Notes: generated by a model from the sequence alone, not told the origin. 64,000 nucleotides of DNA from Zhengitettix transpicula (GCA_037074705.1 CM073591.1:31414587-31478586); one strand, 5' to 3'; positions 11,256 through 24,134 are shown, numbered from the stretch's first letter. Numbers and translations: made by a program.

Positions 11256-13536
11256 AAATTTTTAATTTTAATAAATGAAATGAGTGAATACGTAGGAATC
11301 ATCAGTTTCCAATCAACTCGGGCGATATTGCCTGAACTTCCACTAACGGGATCGTCTTAATAATATATATTTGTAGTATGTCAATCATTTGGCGAATTAA
11401 CTGACGCCATCTGACTTAGGAAAGCAGCGGAGATGAGGATTCCTTAATGAGCTCAACAAATTACGCATTTTCTAGAGTGCACAGACATATCAGCACCGTA
11501 TGTTATGGAGGACGATTGAGAAATACCAATGGTAGAAAGCTGTCTTATTAACTATTCACAGTTATTAAATCATTAGGGAATTTAATCCGATATGAGGAAC
11601 TTAGTTTTCTGTATTGCTCCTGCACAGTCCAGATTGATCAATAAAATGCGTAAAATAAATGGAAATCAAGTGAAAGAGATTGTAAACCGTGAAGAGTCCA
11701 GAAATTGAAACATGAAGAACGTAACAAGAAAAAATATAAATATTTATTATGAGAACACTTGAAGGATATGCAGAGTGTGACAGAGAACATTCCATGGCGT
11801 TTGTGGTTGGAACGCGTTGCTTTTGAATTGTTTTATGTATTTAGGTGCACGTTTTACTATTTAATCAGGTGCTACTAATAATCGTACAGCACGCCATAAA
11901 GTCACAGATACTACTACTATTTATATTTCTCTCGTTGCCGTAGTAACGGATCGTTCATCTCTGCCCAGTGTTCTTCCTCTTTGCTCCTACAGTATAAATA
12001 TTTTTAATGAGACCCAAAGCCATCTGTCGAGTAAATTTTTCATATTGTTCAATCCGGATGAATCCACGACTCGTGGCCTATTTTACAATATGACCAATTA
12101 TTATTTTTTACCGATCATAGCATTAAAATTACAATTATCTATTATATGATTAGAGAACCAGTTCAACTACGTTGCTAGAATAAATTGAAAGATATTTTTT
12201 ACTAATGTTTTCTGCTGGTGTGTTGCGATGGAAAGGAATATTATATTGGTAAATCGATGAGATTCGAGTTCATTAAACTTATGTTTAGTGTCCTAAATTT
12301 TTATCTTGTTTTAAAAGTCATGATTGATCCCCACACACACAAAAATCAGTGTAATATAATTTTTTGACTTTTTTAAATCGAGCGGGAACATGATGGGATC
12401 GAACCGATTTCTTCGGCGCTTGTTGGGTATTTCCTTGACATGTTGGTTCTAACTGAAAATAGCCTCGATGGCTTCACAAGAATATTTGAAATTCTCTTCG
12501 CACTCATTTGCAGAAGTGGACGTTGTAAATTCAGTCGAGGACTGTAGAACCCGTAGTTAACTCCGACTGCAGCCTCCATGAGCATAGTTTATTCCTACGA
12601 CGACAGCGACGTTTCCACGCCTGCCATTTCAACGTTTTCAGCGCCTCGATATTTTGTCTCGACGCACGACAACTAAATCAATAGCATGGGAGATACATTA
12701 TCAGTTAGTCATTGAGGGAAAGTGAGAAGGTCGTAAATCTCGGCAATATGAGCCACCACCTCTGGAGTTGTTTGTTCCGCGGCAATTAGAAGGCACATGG
12801 AAAAGCATTAGCGCTTAGCAATCTGCCTCGCTTATCGGATATTAGGAAGTCCGGCCCAATAAAACTGGTTTATAAAAGCCTCGCCTTCCTCCTCTAACTA
12901 AGTGCGCAGACGGCTTCATTCCAGAAAACAAGACATTCCCTGATTTATAAAAACACCCACCTAAAGTAGCAGAATTCATTCGTTAACTGCAGCGCGTCAG
13001 ACGGTGCCAGGGCTCATTTATATTAGAGGCCGACGCCATCATCAGCGAAACAGTCTGGTCATGAGTAAATTATATCTTACACAACTGTAAGGATGGCAAA
13101 TATTATACTCAACTTTGAATCTTCAACTATCATATTTTATTACTGTCCGGCCTTAGAGGTTTTATCCCTTTTTAAGCACCCCCCAAAAAAAACTAACCAC
13201 CCATAAATGTGATATCTATGAATAAATAATTTTTCAGTGATTCTGCTTAACCTATATTTTTTTCTATAGATAATAAACTTGGGGTAACAGTAAACAATTA
13301 GAAGACCCCAGAATAAAAGTTCGATCAACTTCGGCAAACATCGGCCATCTTCGGCAAGGCTTTGAGCAGCTAAAAATTAACAAATTAATACGATAAGGAA
13401 CATAATAATTCTGGAAATAAATTAAATAATAAACTAGCAGCCTTTTAGTCAGAGCATTTTTTTAAATATTCAAATTAAAATTCATGAGGGTGAAAAAACA
13501 AACAAACAAAACTAAGGTTCCCCGGGGGTACTAAAA
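11256..13536. other. Unassigned DNA with possible regulatory block at 12.6-13.1 kb
   Basis: Mostly AT-rich. Near 12,395 the minus strand reads GGTTCGATCCC, a Pol III B-box-like motif, but no A box is visible, so a tRNA-derived SINE is only possible. At 12.6-13.05 kb the sequence is richer in GC and contains CCAATAAAAC followed by TATAAAAG (12871-12878), a spacing seen in TATA promoters. No coding exon follows that I recognise. Confidence 0.3.
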
Positions 13537-14098
13537 GCCTGCTAGGGCTATTCTCTCGCAGGCAATACCTGCTAGGGATATTCTCTCGCGGGCAGAACCT
13601 TTTAGGAGAGATACGAAGGGCCTACATTTGGGTATGTCTTTTCCTCTCCGTTTTTGAACTAAGGTTCCCACAAGCCGAAGCACCTCGGCCTGTTTTGAGA
13701 GGTGTATGTTCCGGGGTCACAGACCTTGGGCATACGGTAATAGTTGTCCGCTATTCCAATTGAAATAGTCGGCCAGCTGCCTCCTAAACTGGTCGAGGCA
13801 CGGAGAAGGGAATGCTGCGTCCCCACAGCAAACCATTCTCCCGCCATTGGAAGGGCGTGGGACAAGTACCCAATGTCCGACCTACCTGATGCAGGTTTTT
13901 CTAGGGTTTGTCCTGCATTTCTTTTAGGCGAATGCCGGGTAGGATCCTTAAACCATAGCCCGGGGGCCCTAGTTACCCTTGGCTACCTTCCTCCATCCTT
14001 CCGAATCCCCCATTTCAAATCCCTTTCCTATGCTATAAGAGGGGAGTTGCTACTATGTGGATTACCCTATACATAGCCTGACTACACCCAAAAAAAAT
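13537..14098 (+). mobile_element. R retroposon copy 2 (full length)
   Basis: Full-length R copy with two 5' hairpin units (GCTAGGGCTATTCTCTCGCA and GCTAGGGATATTCTCTCGCG), each with GCGAGGG changed to GCTAGGG. Its 3' motif is diverged (ACTACACCC before the A-run). No clear target duplication was found. The internal hairpin near 13,740 has changed to CTATTCC..GAAATAG. Confidence 0.85.
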
Positions 14099-17000
14099 AG
14101 AATAAAGGAAATAAATGTGGAAAAGACTTACTAATATATATATTTAATTTGTATTTTTGGATCTAGATTTTTACATGCTAAACTTCCAGTTTTTCTGACA
14201 AAAAATATATATCTAAAGTGGTTACAATCAGGGACGTCGCGTTTAAAATTTTAATATTAAATCTTTTTTCTAATTTCTAATTTAATTTAAAATATAAAGT
14301 CAGACAGTTAAATTGACAAAATTTGCATACACTACAGTAATTTTATAAATTTTTCATCATACTGAATATAATTTCAATGTAAGGTGATAAGTTAATTACT
14401 GATAAAAACTTCGAAACTGGCTAAACTAAAAGTCTGAACAAGCTCTTCGTTTCTCCAAATTATACGTAACCAAAATTCCATGATTATAAACACACATTTA
14501 TACATAATTTTTACGTTTACAAAAGATTTTAACAAGATTTAAAGAAGCAACCTTTATACAGTCTCAATTTTACAACTGGACCATAGAATCGATTAGGTGT
14601 TTAAATAAATAATTTTATTGCTTGAAGGAGTAAAGTGACAGATGATGATGGTCAAATATTTGGCTGAAATCTTCAGGAATAAAAAATGACTGGTGATTTT
14701 AGATAAAAAAAAGTCGAAAAATTGAGAATGTATAACGGTTGCTTCCTTAAATCTTTTAAAATATGTTATTTTTAATAAAAAGTTATGTCATAAAAGCAAT
14801 GGGTCTGCTAGTGGAGGCCCCAACGGTTTTCTTATTATATTGAGTTGAACAGAAAATTTACGGGTTGCAACGACGGAATAAAAAGTTTTTCCATGTTAAG
14901 GAAATCAAATATGGGCACGAATGAAAGCCTAATGGGCTGAATTTTTCACAGTAAAATGGTCTTTAATTTCTTATTCTACAGAAAAGGAGCTGTTAATGGG
15001 TAAAATATATTGCAATACTAAATGTGTAAGTAATCTAGTTCTGAAGTTTGTTGACAGTGGCCTGGTATCGTAATGAATTGTAAGACAGGCAGAGGGTGAT
15101 TTTAGAACTGGGAAATACAAGAGAACAACTTATTGTCTTCCGTTTTGGTCCTTTCCAGTTTTACTATTCTCTGGTCTCCACCTGCCTTACATATCACAGG
15201 AAATTGAATGGAGAAGTTATGGAAAGATCAGATTCTTGAAGTAAATGGTGTTATAATTCGTCATATCTTATTTCCTTTCGGGTTTTTGTAAGCCAGTATG
15301 ATGAATGAGCCCCCAAATCAGTCATAAAGAGAAAATGGAAGAGAATGTAAACATTTACACAGGAAATAGCTGAGATATATTACTGATGGGTTGTAGTCCT
15401 CGTAAAGAAGAAGCTGATGGCAAGCATTCGCTTGGATAAATCGGACACCATCTTTCCTACCGTAAACGCGACGATATGTCTCAGTGGCCGACTGGGGAAA
15501 ACAAGTAGAATAATGTGTTCGGTGAAGGCGGTGCCTGGAATCCGTAAAGCTGTTGGTGGGCCTTGATGAATGAGCAAGCATAAGCCCAAATGGTACCTGG
15601 CACGCAGATGCGAGGGAACGTTTCCGCTCACTTTAAATCTAAAATATGGCAGACATCCTGGAACACATTTACAGTAGGCCCTCGTAATCTGTTACTCCCT
15701 TCATGACTTTCAGGAATAATTAAAACCGTGCGCAGTTTAGGATTAATCAACGCCAGAGCCTGACAAACTAGCGATTAAAATGATGCATGGAGCATCTCAG
15801 ACCTAATAAACACATTAAATTAAACGGAAAGGTGACGCTTGACACAGAAACATGCCCACTCTGGGAGAAAGCGGGTGTGGGTGGTCCTTCTTGGCGTGAA
15901 TCACCACACGAGTGAGCACACATTAAGACAACTCGGTATCGCAGGAACAACGTCGACGACGACTTGGCCTCTGCGTACTGTCACGCTATCAGAAGGAACA
16001 TTTGCCCTGTAATATCAGTAAATATTCACAAGTCGATTTACAACACCCATTAAAGACTAAGATGATAGTTTAGGCAAGGGGGAAGGTAAAGACTTGAAAC
16101 AATAAAGGTCCCATCGTGTGGTTTGGTTCAGAAACATGCATGAAACTCCACAAACACTCTACAGGCCGTTGACACAATGTCAACTTTTTAAATTATCAAT
16201 TATATTCCCAAACATTTGAGTTCCTAGGAAATTTACCTTCACTCAGAGCAGCTGAACGGATTATTTTTATTATCGTAGGAGTGAACTGACAAAATCATAT
16301 AAGGAATATTATAATTATTATCCTTGTCAGAACGGAAACTTTTCGTATTTCGGTTTCAAAATAAATTAATATTCTTTGAGTTTATTGAAACAAAATTTTT
16401 AATTACACATTTCATTTGTTATTTTGTTATTTTCGAATTAATTTCGTACAACTGACTTCACTACAGTTGTACTAAATAAATTCTTAAAAAATAGCTGTCA
16501 GAATATTCAATTCTGATTGGTATTTCTATTAAATAAAAAAATTAAATTTATTTTTCCATAGAAATTTCATTCTTTCCTTAACAATATTCAATAAAATGAA
16601 GAAATTCTACTTCTGAATAATTTTTTTAGTCCCGACTTAGGATCATGACCCTGCAATGCTATTTGATATTTTTTTTATGAAACTACTGTCCAATTCTTCA
16701 TTTGGATTACCGAGTAAAAGTTTTGTATTTAAAATAAAATTAAATATTTCCCATTCATTTATCCTTACTTCACTTTCACTCCGACGGAACACCTTTCTAG
16801 TTGTGCAGGTACTATTACTGAGAACTGCCCGCATTTTTCCACAGATGTCGCGTCGAAGGAATACAGTTTTCGTAAGGATTTTCTTTTTTTCCTTCTCCGA
16901 TTGACAGCATATCGAAATCATGTTACAAGTATGAAATAAATTTTTTAGTTGGCTACTAAATTCCATTCACAACCACAAGGCGTAGTTTGAGAAGTCATGC

Positions 17001-18186
17001 TTAAGAGTTCGATTTTAATAGAGGATGACTTAAAATATGCAGAGACTTATATTTTAAGTACAGTTATATTTTAAACTAAATTTTTTCTTTCATCAGAAAG
17101 TGGAGCAGAAGGAAACGATTGAGAATCTTCAGGAACCAGAACTTGGACGCTATTGATTATAAAATATTAATACAATATTTGTTATTGAAGGCATTTAAAT
17201 AAACTGAGTTAAGGGATTTTTTGCTAATTTGTTATTATTTTTCTGTTACATAATTTATATGTATTTATGACTAATATTATAAATTTCCGTATTTAATTTG
17301 AAATATGCGTGTAATAAATTACTTCTATGTTTATGTTTATAACTAAATACTTATTTTTTACACGTGGAATATATCTTAAATATTACGTACGTCTATTTAT
17401 AATATTAGTCACATATTTTCATAAATTATGTAACAGAAAGAGATAAGCTTTTTTTTAGGTGAAACACGAGAGAATATCTACCCTAGTATGAAATACGACC
17501 GCCACTTATTGGCCTAACACGAATGACATAAAAAGTCAAAAAACAAACGGAGAAAGATATATAAAAGAGAAATCGTATTACTTTCCAGGATGGAAATAAT
17601 ATTAATTCATAAGAATTTTAAAACTGTCTGGATTAAAGGGCGGAATTACTTGAAAGTGAAACATCAAAAAATAAAACTGGAGGATTTTTGAAAATGTGGC
17701 GCTCCAGAAATAAACATGCAAAAGAAGCAATGAACAACATTTATTAATATATCTTCATCGGAAGAAAACTTTCGAACGGGAAGATCAGACCCTTGTATTC
17801 GCATGAGTCACAGGGGTTACGGGGTTGGAGGATACTATGAAGTGTAATAGTATTAGACAAAGAAATTAATTTAAAACATTACTTTGAACGCGGGACGGAT
17901 TCAGTACTGTGATATGAAGAGGTTTTCAGGGTATCAAGATTAGAAATCTCAAACAAACCACTCATCCGGATGAGTTATGCTTGGAAAATTTCAGGATTTA
18001 GTTAAACCGGCCCTCATTATTAGTGAACGAAGAGCCAAATTTCTAGGGGTTATCTTGTTACTCTTATTAAATTCCTGAACAAAGTTGAAATTTTGAAGGA
18101 TTGTGTTTGTAATCTTTGAATTTATGTACGTACGAAGGTAATTTTGGAACGGTCTCTTCTTTCGTTTCATGAGTTTGAAAACAATT
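14099..18186. other. Long unassigned stretch
   Basis: Four kilobases without an identified repeat or gene. Most is AT-rich; 15.3-16.1 kb and around 16.65-16.9 kb are more mixed in composition. Open frames on the minus strand at 15.32-15.95 kb and 16.64-16.97 kb lack domain signatures. A GGATTAATC homeodomain-type site lies near 15,750. Confidence 0.35.
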
Positions 18187-18199
18187 ATTTTATTAAATT

Positions 18200-18651
18200 T
18201 TTTTTATAGTGCAACAGGCTACATGAGGGTAATCCACTTTGGGCAACTCCCCTTTAATAGCATTGGAAGGGATTTGAAAGGGGGGATGTGGAAGGGTAGA
18301 GGAAGGTAGCCAAGGGATAACAAGGGCCCCCGGGCTATATTTTAAGGATCCTACCCGGCATTCGCCTAAAGAAATGCAGGGAAAACCCTAGAAAAACCTG
18401 CATCAGGTGGCCGACTATTCCAATGGGAATAGCGAACAACTCTTACCGTATGCCCAAAGTCTGCGACCCCGGAACATACACCTCTCTAAAACAGGCCGAG
18501 GTGCCTCTGCTTGTGGGAACCTTAGTTGAAAAACGGAGAGGAAAAGGCATACCCAAAGGTAGCCCCTTCGTATCTCTCCTAAAAGGTTCTGCCTGAGAGA
18601 GAAATTCCCTCGCAGGTTACCTGCGAGAGAACCCTCTCGCAGGTTTAATCG
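18200..18651 (-). mobile_element. R retroposon copy 3 (internal deletion)
   Basis: Minus-strand R copy bounded by a perfect 13 bp target duplication ATTTTATTAAATT (18187-18199 and 18652-18664). About 110 bp of the body is missing: the sequence jumps from CATCAGGT to GGCCGACTATTCC. The 5' hairpin units at the right end are eroded. The clean duplication shows that this shortened form inserted as a unit, or was deleted internally later without touching its ends. Confidence 0.9.
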
Positions 18652-18664
18652 ATTTTATTAAATT

Positions 18665-19714
18665 AAATGTTTGAATTATTTAAAGGATGAAAATATATAT
18701 GTTGGGACTACACGTCTTGAGGCTGCGATTATCGAGTGAAGTTCGTAAATTACTTATTCTACGTCGGTCATCAATGCGGACCCGATTTTTTCTTTATACT
18801 TTATGCAGTCCGCAGAAAGAAATCAATCGCTCTCTGTTTGGCCATGTAACTTTACCCAATTACTCCAGACCAAGGAATGTTGATTCGCCGGAGCCAGTGT
18901 CAGCGGACATGCAGGTCGTCCCACGGGAACGCGAGCAGTTTTGCCAGAGTTCCTCGTCGCTCACTCGCCAACGTCGATTGATCGAGAGCGTGGCCCACAG
19001 GACAGGGGGGGCGGAAGCTTGTTTGAGGACGTACACAGACGCGACTGGTCATTAGTTATGTGTCAACTTCAGTCGGGGCCCCCGGGGGTCTGCGGTTCGA
19101 CCACCGGCACTAACACGCCGGGCTCTGATCGCAGCACGAGGAAAACTGGACAGAGAATGCTGTCAGCGGGAGATATGGCTGTGTCTGGGCTTTGACCAGC
19201 CACCACTTATCGTGGACGTACACCTGTCAACCGCACGTGTGTTCCAAGTGTCCAATTTGCACACCTCTCTGACACTGAGACCCTCTGATCAAGCACTGAC
19301 CCGTCCACCTTTCATCGAGGAAACGATAAAGAAACAAATACCGAACGCAAAAAATTGGAAAAATTCTGAAACTTCTCCAGATTATTATTTCGTTGCATTA
19401 AAGTATAATTGGGAATCTGAAATATTTGTAAGGATTGAAACTGATTTGAAGCTGAGAACTGTGAGGAGACCGAGGCGAAATAGTGTTGTATAAGCAAATC
19501 CAATCAAAAGTCAGCACAATTAATAACGATACTAAATCGCTACTAGAACTGATAGTTTCATAATTTGTAAATAATGAACACCAAATAATCATGCTTGTTG
19601 AATTAATTCACGTTTGTTTTAGTAAACCTGAAAAATAGACCAATCGGAGGGAAGATTGTGAACTTCTGTGATCACTAGAAGAGTAATACGGACTAAACAA
19701 TATTCAGGACAATA
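18665..19714. other. GC-richer block, function unknown
   Basis: 18.74-19.25 kb is clearly richer in GC than its flanks and contains an ATG-initiated open frame of 122 codons (18687-19055, plus strand). The predicted product has no signal peptide, domain or repeat I recognise. The region may be conserved non-coding DNA, a CpG-rich regulatory stretch or an exon of an unknown gene. Confidence 0.3.
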
Positions 19715-19822
19715 AATTTCTGACAATTTCTCTTCAATTAGCATCAAAATCTTGATTATACTTGAGTCCGCAACATCTAGAGGAGTTCTACCACTGTTAT
19801 CTTTAACATCAACCTGTACCAA
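19619..19822 (-). pseudogene. Ankyrin-repeat-like exon or relic
   Basis: On the minus strand residues 4-33 read VDVKDNSGRTPLDVADSSII then KILMLIEEKL. This fits one ankyrin repeat: D..GRTPL..A, then hydrophobic helix positions. Just upstream the sequence reads KLVKELGTG in a different frame, which suits the end of a preceding repeat but needs a frameshift; alternatively TTGGTACAG is a splice acceptor. After LSEIYC the repeat pattern stops. Ankyrin repeats are protein-binding modules, and which protein this came from cannot be told. It directly borders the long hairpin at 19.84 kb. Confidence 0.45.
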
Positions 19823-19835
19823 GTTCTTTTACCAA

Positions 19836-20440
19836 CTTAACACTGGTGAAGTTTTATTCTAGAATAATCTAAGTGTAGCACCTACAACAATATTGATAGA
19901 ATTTTTAATTAGGACTCGGATGTATCAGGAATTTTTTTTTAAAAAAATATTTAACTGAGGTCAGAACAAATTCTTTAAAACGAAGATCAGTCATATAGGC
20001 CAAGAAACTGAATTAAAGAACAGATCCGGTCGAGATTTTTTTTTTCATCCTGATCCTTTTAAATACATTTATTATCGAACTGTATTCCTGAATAACTTGG
20101 ACCATAAATCAGTCAAGATTTCCTAACGTTCCCCATTAATCTATCGAAATTAGTGATAGCAGATTGATCTCGAGCTCATTAGGAAATCCGGTCTGATTTG
20201 TGGTAAAAGTTATATATAGTTCGAAAATAAATGTATTTTAAAAGGATCAGGATGAAAAATCTTGACCGGGCCTGATTCTTTATATGGCCTATATGACTGA
20301 TCTTCGTTTTAAAGAATTTGTTGTGATCTCAATAAAAAATATTTTAAAAAAAATGCTGGTACATCCGAGTCCTAATTAAAACTAAATCAATATTGTAGGA
20401 GGTGGCACACTTAGCTTATTCGAGAATGAAACCTTGAAGG
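19836..20440. repeat. Long inverted repeat, about 600 bp (foldback/MITE-like)
   Basis: Left and right halves are inverted copies of each other along nearly their whole length (arms of roughly 270-290 bp), for example AAACGAAGATCAGTCATATA in the left half near 19,979 and its reverse complement near 20,290. Arms match at an estimated 80-90% by eye. There is no coding potential. It could fold into one long hairpin. It lacks the GAAACGT signature of the Penelope-like foldbacks, so it is a separate family. Confidence 0.8.
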
Positions 20441-22396
20441 GGATACAGGTAACAGCTACTCACTTGTAAATTTTTCCAACTGCGATGGAATTCCGCTCAA
20501 CATATTCCACGTTCGATTCGACTTCTTAATCTGTGACGTAGACATAAATGCGCGTAGCAAGCAGGGAACGTTTCGAGAGACGTGATAGTGGGATGAGATA
20601 CTTTGAGAAGTTGATGGTGGTTTTCTTCGAACGCGAACGCTGGTGCGTCTTTCTTCGAATATCTGGAACTCCACCGACAACAGAACATTAGAGTGAATTA
20701 GACGAAGCGAAAACAGACTGAATATTCCGGAGTTTCTGGTCGTGCAAACAGCGAAAACCTGTGTTTGACACGGCTTCCGTTCTGGACGGCGCTCCTTGCA
20801 CTTATGGCTCTGACGGGAAAGCAATTAACAAGCCAGCGTTCGTTTCAGACAGGTGTCCGGCAAAACAAAAGAGGAAATATGTTACGTAGCACGAATTTTC
20901 GGCGGAATGATTTCTCATTTCCCGTAAGCCGACTATCAGCATTCGTCGGTCGCTCTTACTTGTCAACGACGGACCAGCGATTCCAAGTCTTGCGTAATGT
21001 GACCAGCGTGTTTCAATCAGTCCTTACAGGGGTAACTGTCCCGCAGTTTAAGCAACTTTCCCCCCTCTGTAGTGACCCTTGATAATTACAACTGCAGTCG
21101 GTTAGTGTGTGGCACTTCATCTACCAAACTGGGTAGTCCGTCAAAAAGACAAGGATCTCCTCCGCCTCAGAGGTCAAGAGGTTGGGTGTTACGTGTGCCA
21201 CGTTCAAGTACCGGCTTCAAATCAGGATTTTCTCCGTTGTGAAGGTCTGGGTTGGACATGAAACCAGAGTCTTGTGTCCGTGGGGATTGATCACGTCGTC
21301 TTGAGTTCCACTGCTGCTGGTCTCGAAAAAATGAAAAATTCGACGAAGAATTACAGTGGGATACTATCAAACGATTCAGGATAATGTTAAAATATAACAA
21401 TATGTCTATCTACTTTCAATTGCATATTTAAACTTTCCTTTTCCCCAATTTGATTAGGTAAACACCTAACACAAGTACAATCCCTCAATATAAGTTCCCT
21501 TGCCAATAAAGCGGCAGTAAAAGTCAATTCACTCTCGAGAGCTTGCCATAACCAAAGTAATTAAATGAAATATTAGCAATAAAGTCGGAAAAGCTTAGTT
21601 TCTTATTAACATTCTAAGACTAACCGACAAGCTCAGGTTAATAGCTTTCAGTTGACACTTAATAACATCCAGGGAATGACCCTAGATCCTTTCACTTCGT
21701 ATTCGTTACAAAAAATTATTGAAAGGATTTCACATTAAACAGTTACTGGAAGAATGATGATAAAAATACATAAAAGAACTCAAATTTGTAGCTCCTATTA
21801 TCAGAATAAATTATAAATCTTCTGTAAATCTTGTAAACCTGTATGAAAAATTTTAACCATACAAATAAAATAGAAGCAGATAACGGGGAGAGTCTGCAGA
21901 AATAAGCACTCAAAGGTAAGTTACCAATTGCATCCTGGGATCGAGTGAACCGAACAGGCTCTTTACCAACACACGTGATGACTGTGGTAACAGCAAGGTT
22001 TCCTCATATACGTCTCGAAAACGATAAACGTAGGAAATGGTTTAATTAGCAACATGCTAGACGTCTCTTGTCAGAAATCTATAACCATAAAAGAGGAATA
22101 GCAGAGGACGCAAGTAAACTAGATAATTATACAAGAGTGGAAGGCTCCAAGGACGCGTACCTGATCCTGTGTCTAGACGCGGATGTTTTCTATAAACACA
22201 ACCAATAAATTACGTCAGTTTAATTTTGTGCTTCTGGACGCTGCGTTTATTCAGGAAACTTCACTACGGGTTTAATAGAAAGGTACAGGGAAATTACCTT
22301 TCGTAACGACGTGGTGGTGCTTTAAATATCTATTCGATCGGAAAGTGGTATCGGTTTTGAACTCATTTACCTCTCACACTCTAATTGCTGACGAAT
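20441..22396. other. Unassigned DNA with GC-richer block 20.45-21.1 kb
   Basis: 20.45-21.10 kb has open frames on both strands (122 codons minus, 105 codons plus), but neither starts with ATG and neither has a recognisable domain. The rest is AT-rich. No repeat family was recognised. Confidence 0.35.
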
Positions 22397-22495
22397 ATAT
22401 CTGATAAAGTCTATATTTATAGTCCTGGCTTAACCTGCGAGAGAACATCCCACGCAGGTTAAGCCAGGACTATAAATATAGACTTTATCAGATAT
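22397..22495. repeat. Perfect 43 bp inverted repeat at the 5' end of an R copy
   Basis: Positions 22397-22439 are the exact reverse complement of 22453-22495, with a 13-base spacer. The inner part is the R hairpin unit; the outer part of the right arm is an inverted copy of the host sequence upstream of the insertion (AGTCCTGGCT and beyond). The R element resumes at CCTTTTAGGAG. Confidence 0.95.
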
Positions 22496-22974
22496 ACCTT
22501 TTAGGAGAGATACGAAGGGGCTACCTTTGGGTACGCCTTTTCCTTTCCGTTTTTGAACTAAGGTTCCCACAAGCCGAGGCACCTCGGCCTGTTCTGAGAG
22601 GTGTATGTTCCGGGGTCACAGACCTTGGGCATACGGTAAGAGTTGTTCGCTATTCCCATTGGAATAGTCGGCCAGCTGCCTCCCAAACTGGTCGAGGCAC
22701 GGAGAAGGGAATGCTGCGTCCCCACAGCTAACTCCTCTCCCGCTATCGGAAGGGCGTAGGACAAGTACCCAATGCCCGACCTACCCGATGCAGGTTTTTC
22801 TAGGGTTTTTCCTGCATTTCTTTAGGCGAATGCCGGGTAGGATCATTAAAATATAGCCCTTGACTACCTTCCTCTTCCCTTCCGCAGCCCCCCTTTCAAA
22901 TCCCTTCCTATGCTATTAAAGGGGAGTTGCCCAATGTGTATCACCCTCATGTAGCCTGTTGTCTTAAAAAAAAA
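22431..22974 (+). mobile_element. R retroposon copy 4 with snap-back 5' end
   Basis: R copy flanked by TCCTGGCT on both sides (22423-22430 and 22975-22982). Instead of the normal CAGAACC linker after the first hairpin unit, it contains about 35 bp of inverted flanking sequence before joining the R body. The 3' part lacks the usual CCCGGGGGCCCTAG block. The A-tail is preceded by GTTGTCTT. Confidence 0.85.
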
Positions 22975-23152
22975 TCCTGGCTAAAATAATTCAAGGGGCT
23001 TCCCGACTTTTGTTGTGAAGCAAATATCCTACATAGGCATAAATAAGCAACAAAATAAAGCTGGCCAATTTTAATATCAACTCGGAAAAACTAAAATTGT
23101 CTTAGTTTATTTCATTAAATTAATTTATAAATACATAAAAAACAACCAAATA

Positions 23153-23632
23153 TGTTAGAAATAATTTAATAACACAAAAATTAAAACTATGTTTCCTCCG
23201 CAATCCAGGACTTCATCAGGTGTCGAATGGATTTTGAGTATTATAAATAATTTCTATTCATTACCAAATTCTTCTATTACTATAAGAAAAACATAAATAT
23301 TATATAAACGAATTTTTCTGTAGATTTTCCATACGAAATGCCAGCTGTAACCGAAAATCTTCATTTATAACAACTACGGCAAACCTTTCTCATTGGATGT
23401 TTCTAATAAAAACGATAATGTTACAGCATTGCAGGTAGACCAGAAGATACCGTGGAAATGCAACACAAAATTTATTACATCAATATTTGTCTGATATTAA
23501 ATATAAGAATTTTTCCAATGGACGGAAATTATTTACAATACTCCAAAACAATTCTACAGCTGATGAAGTCCTGGATTGACGAGGAAACGTCATGTATGTA
23601 TTTTTTGTTATTAAATTATTTTTGACAACTTT
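23153..23632. mobile_element. Penelope-like foldback with CTGATGA core halves
   Basis: Inverted arms: left (23,153-23,220) and right (23,555-23,632). Read on the minus strand, the left arm has CTGATGAAGTCCTGG then GAAAC (23191-23219). The right arm has the same on the plus strand (23560-23588). CTGATGA is the classical hammerhead sequence, but the segment between it and GAAAC forms only about three pairs, so activity is doubtful. About 330 bp lie between the arms with no coding sense. Confidence 0.6.
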
Positions 23633-23970
23633 GGCTGTTTTCGTGAATTTGTAAATAATATTGTAGAATGACAAATATAACTATTTTAAACTATTTATTC
23701 TATCCCACAGATGGAGAAATCCTATATTTCGATAATTTATATTAAGTTCTGTTAGGTTACGTTATGAAGTTCCAATTTTTGTTTTATTCAGAAAAAAAAT
23801 AATTTCAGTTTCTACATCTGGTATATTGAAACTATTTCCAACGCACAGATGAATGCAGGTTGCAGTTGCTGAGTGGAAATCATTTGTTATATGGAATCGA
23901 TCCTCAAGAATTTTAAATTTAATACATATGATTTCTTGATGTTTATGTATTACAACCCCAATGTATTGTA

Positions 23971-24134
23971 TCAGTCCTCATTATAATAAGAAAACTAATT
24001 AATAATTTTCTCAAAGTTAAGATTCTGGCGGTTTTTTTAATTTTGCCAATATCATCTGTACAAAAAAAAATTCATTTTGAGATTAAACAGTTTAGAAAAT
24101 TATTAATTAGTTTTCTTATTATAATGAGGACTGA
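23971..24134. mobile_element. MITE with 41 bp perfect terminal inverted repeats
   Basis: 23971-24011 (TCAGTCCTCATTATAATAAG and on) is exactly reverse-complementary to 24094-24134. The element is 164 bp in total with no coding sequence. Perfect arms suggest a recent insertion or gene conversion. A convincing target duplication was not found, so the superfamily is unknown. Confidence 0.8.

Noticed and set aside
12230..12290. Plus-strand CCDGKEYYIGKSMR resembling a second GIY-YIG motif
   Set aside because: It is short, has no PLE tail or foldback beside it and a weak surrounding match. Chance is likely without an alignment.
18687..19055. 122-codon ATG frame as a gene
   Set aside because: No recognisable domain, no conserved motif and no supporting splice context; kept only as an unassigned GC-rich block.
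20456..21082. 122-codon (minus) and 105-codon (plus) frames as genes, one with a signal-peptide-like start
   Set aside because: Both begin with TTG rather than ATG, overlap each other and show no domain.
22397..22495. Cruciform terminator or regulatory hairpin
   Set aside because: The arms are explained by an R insertion carrying an inverted copy of its own flank.
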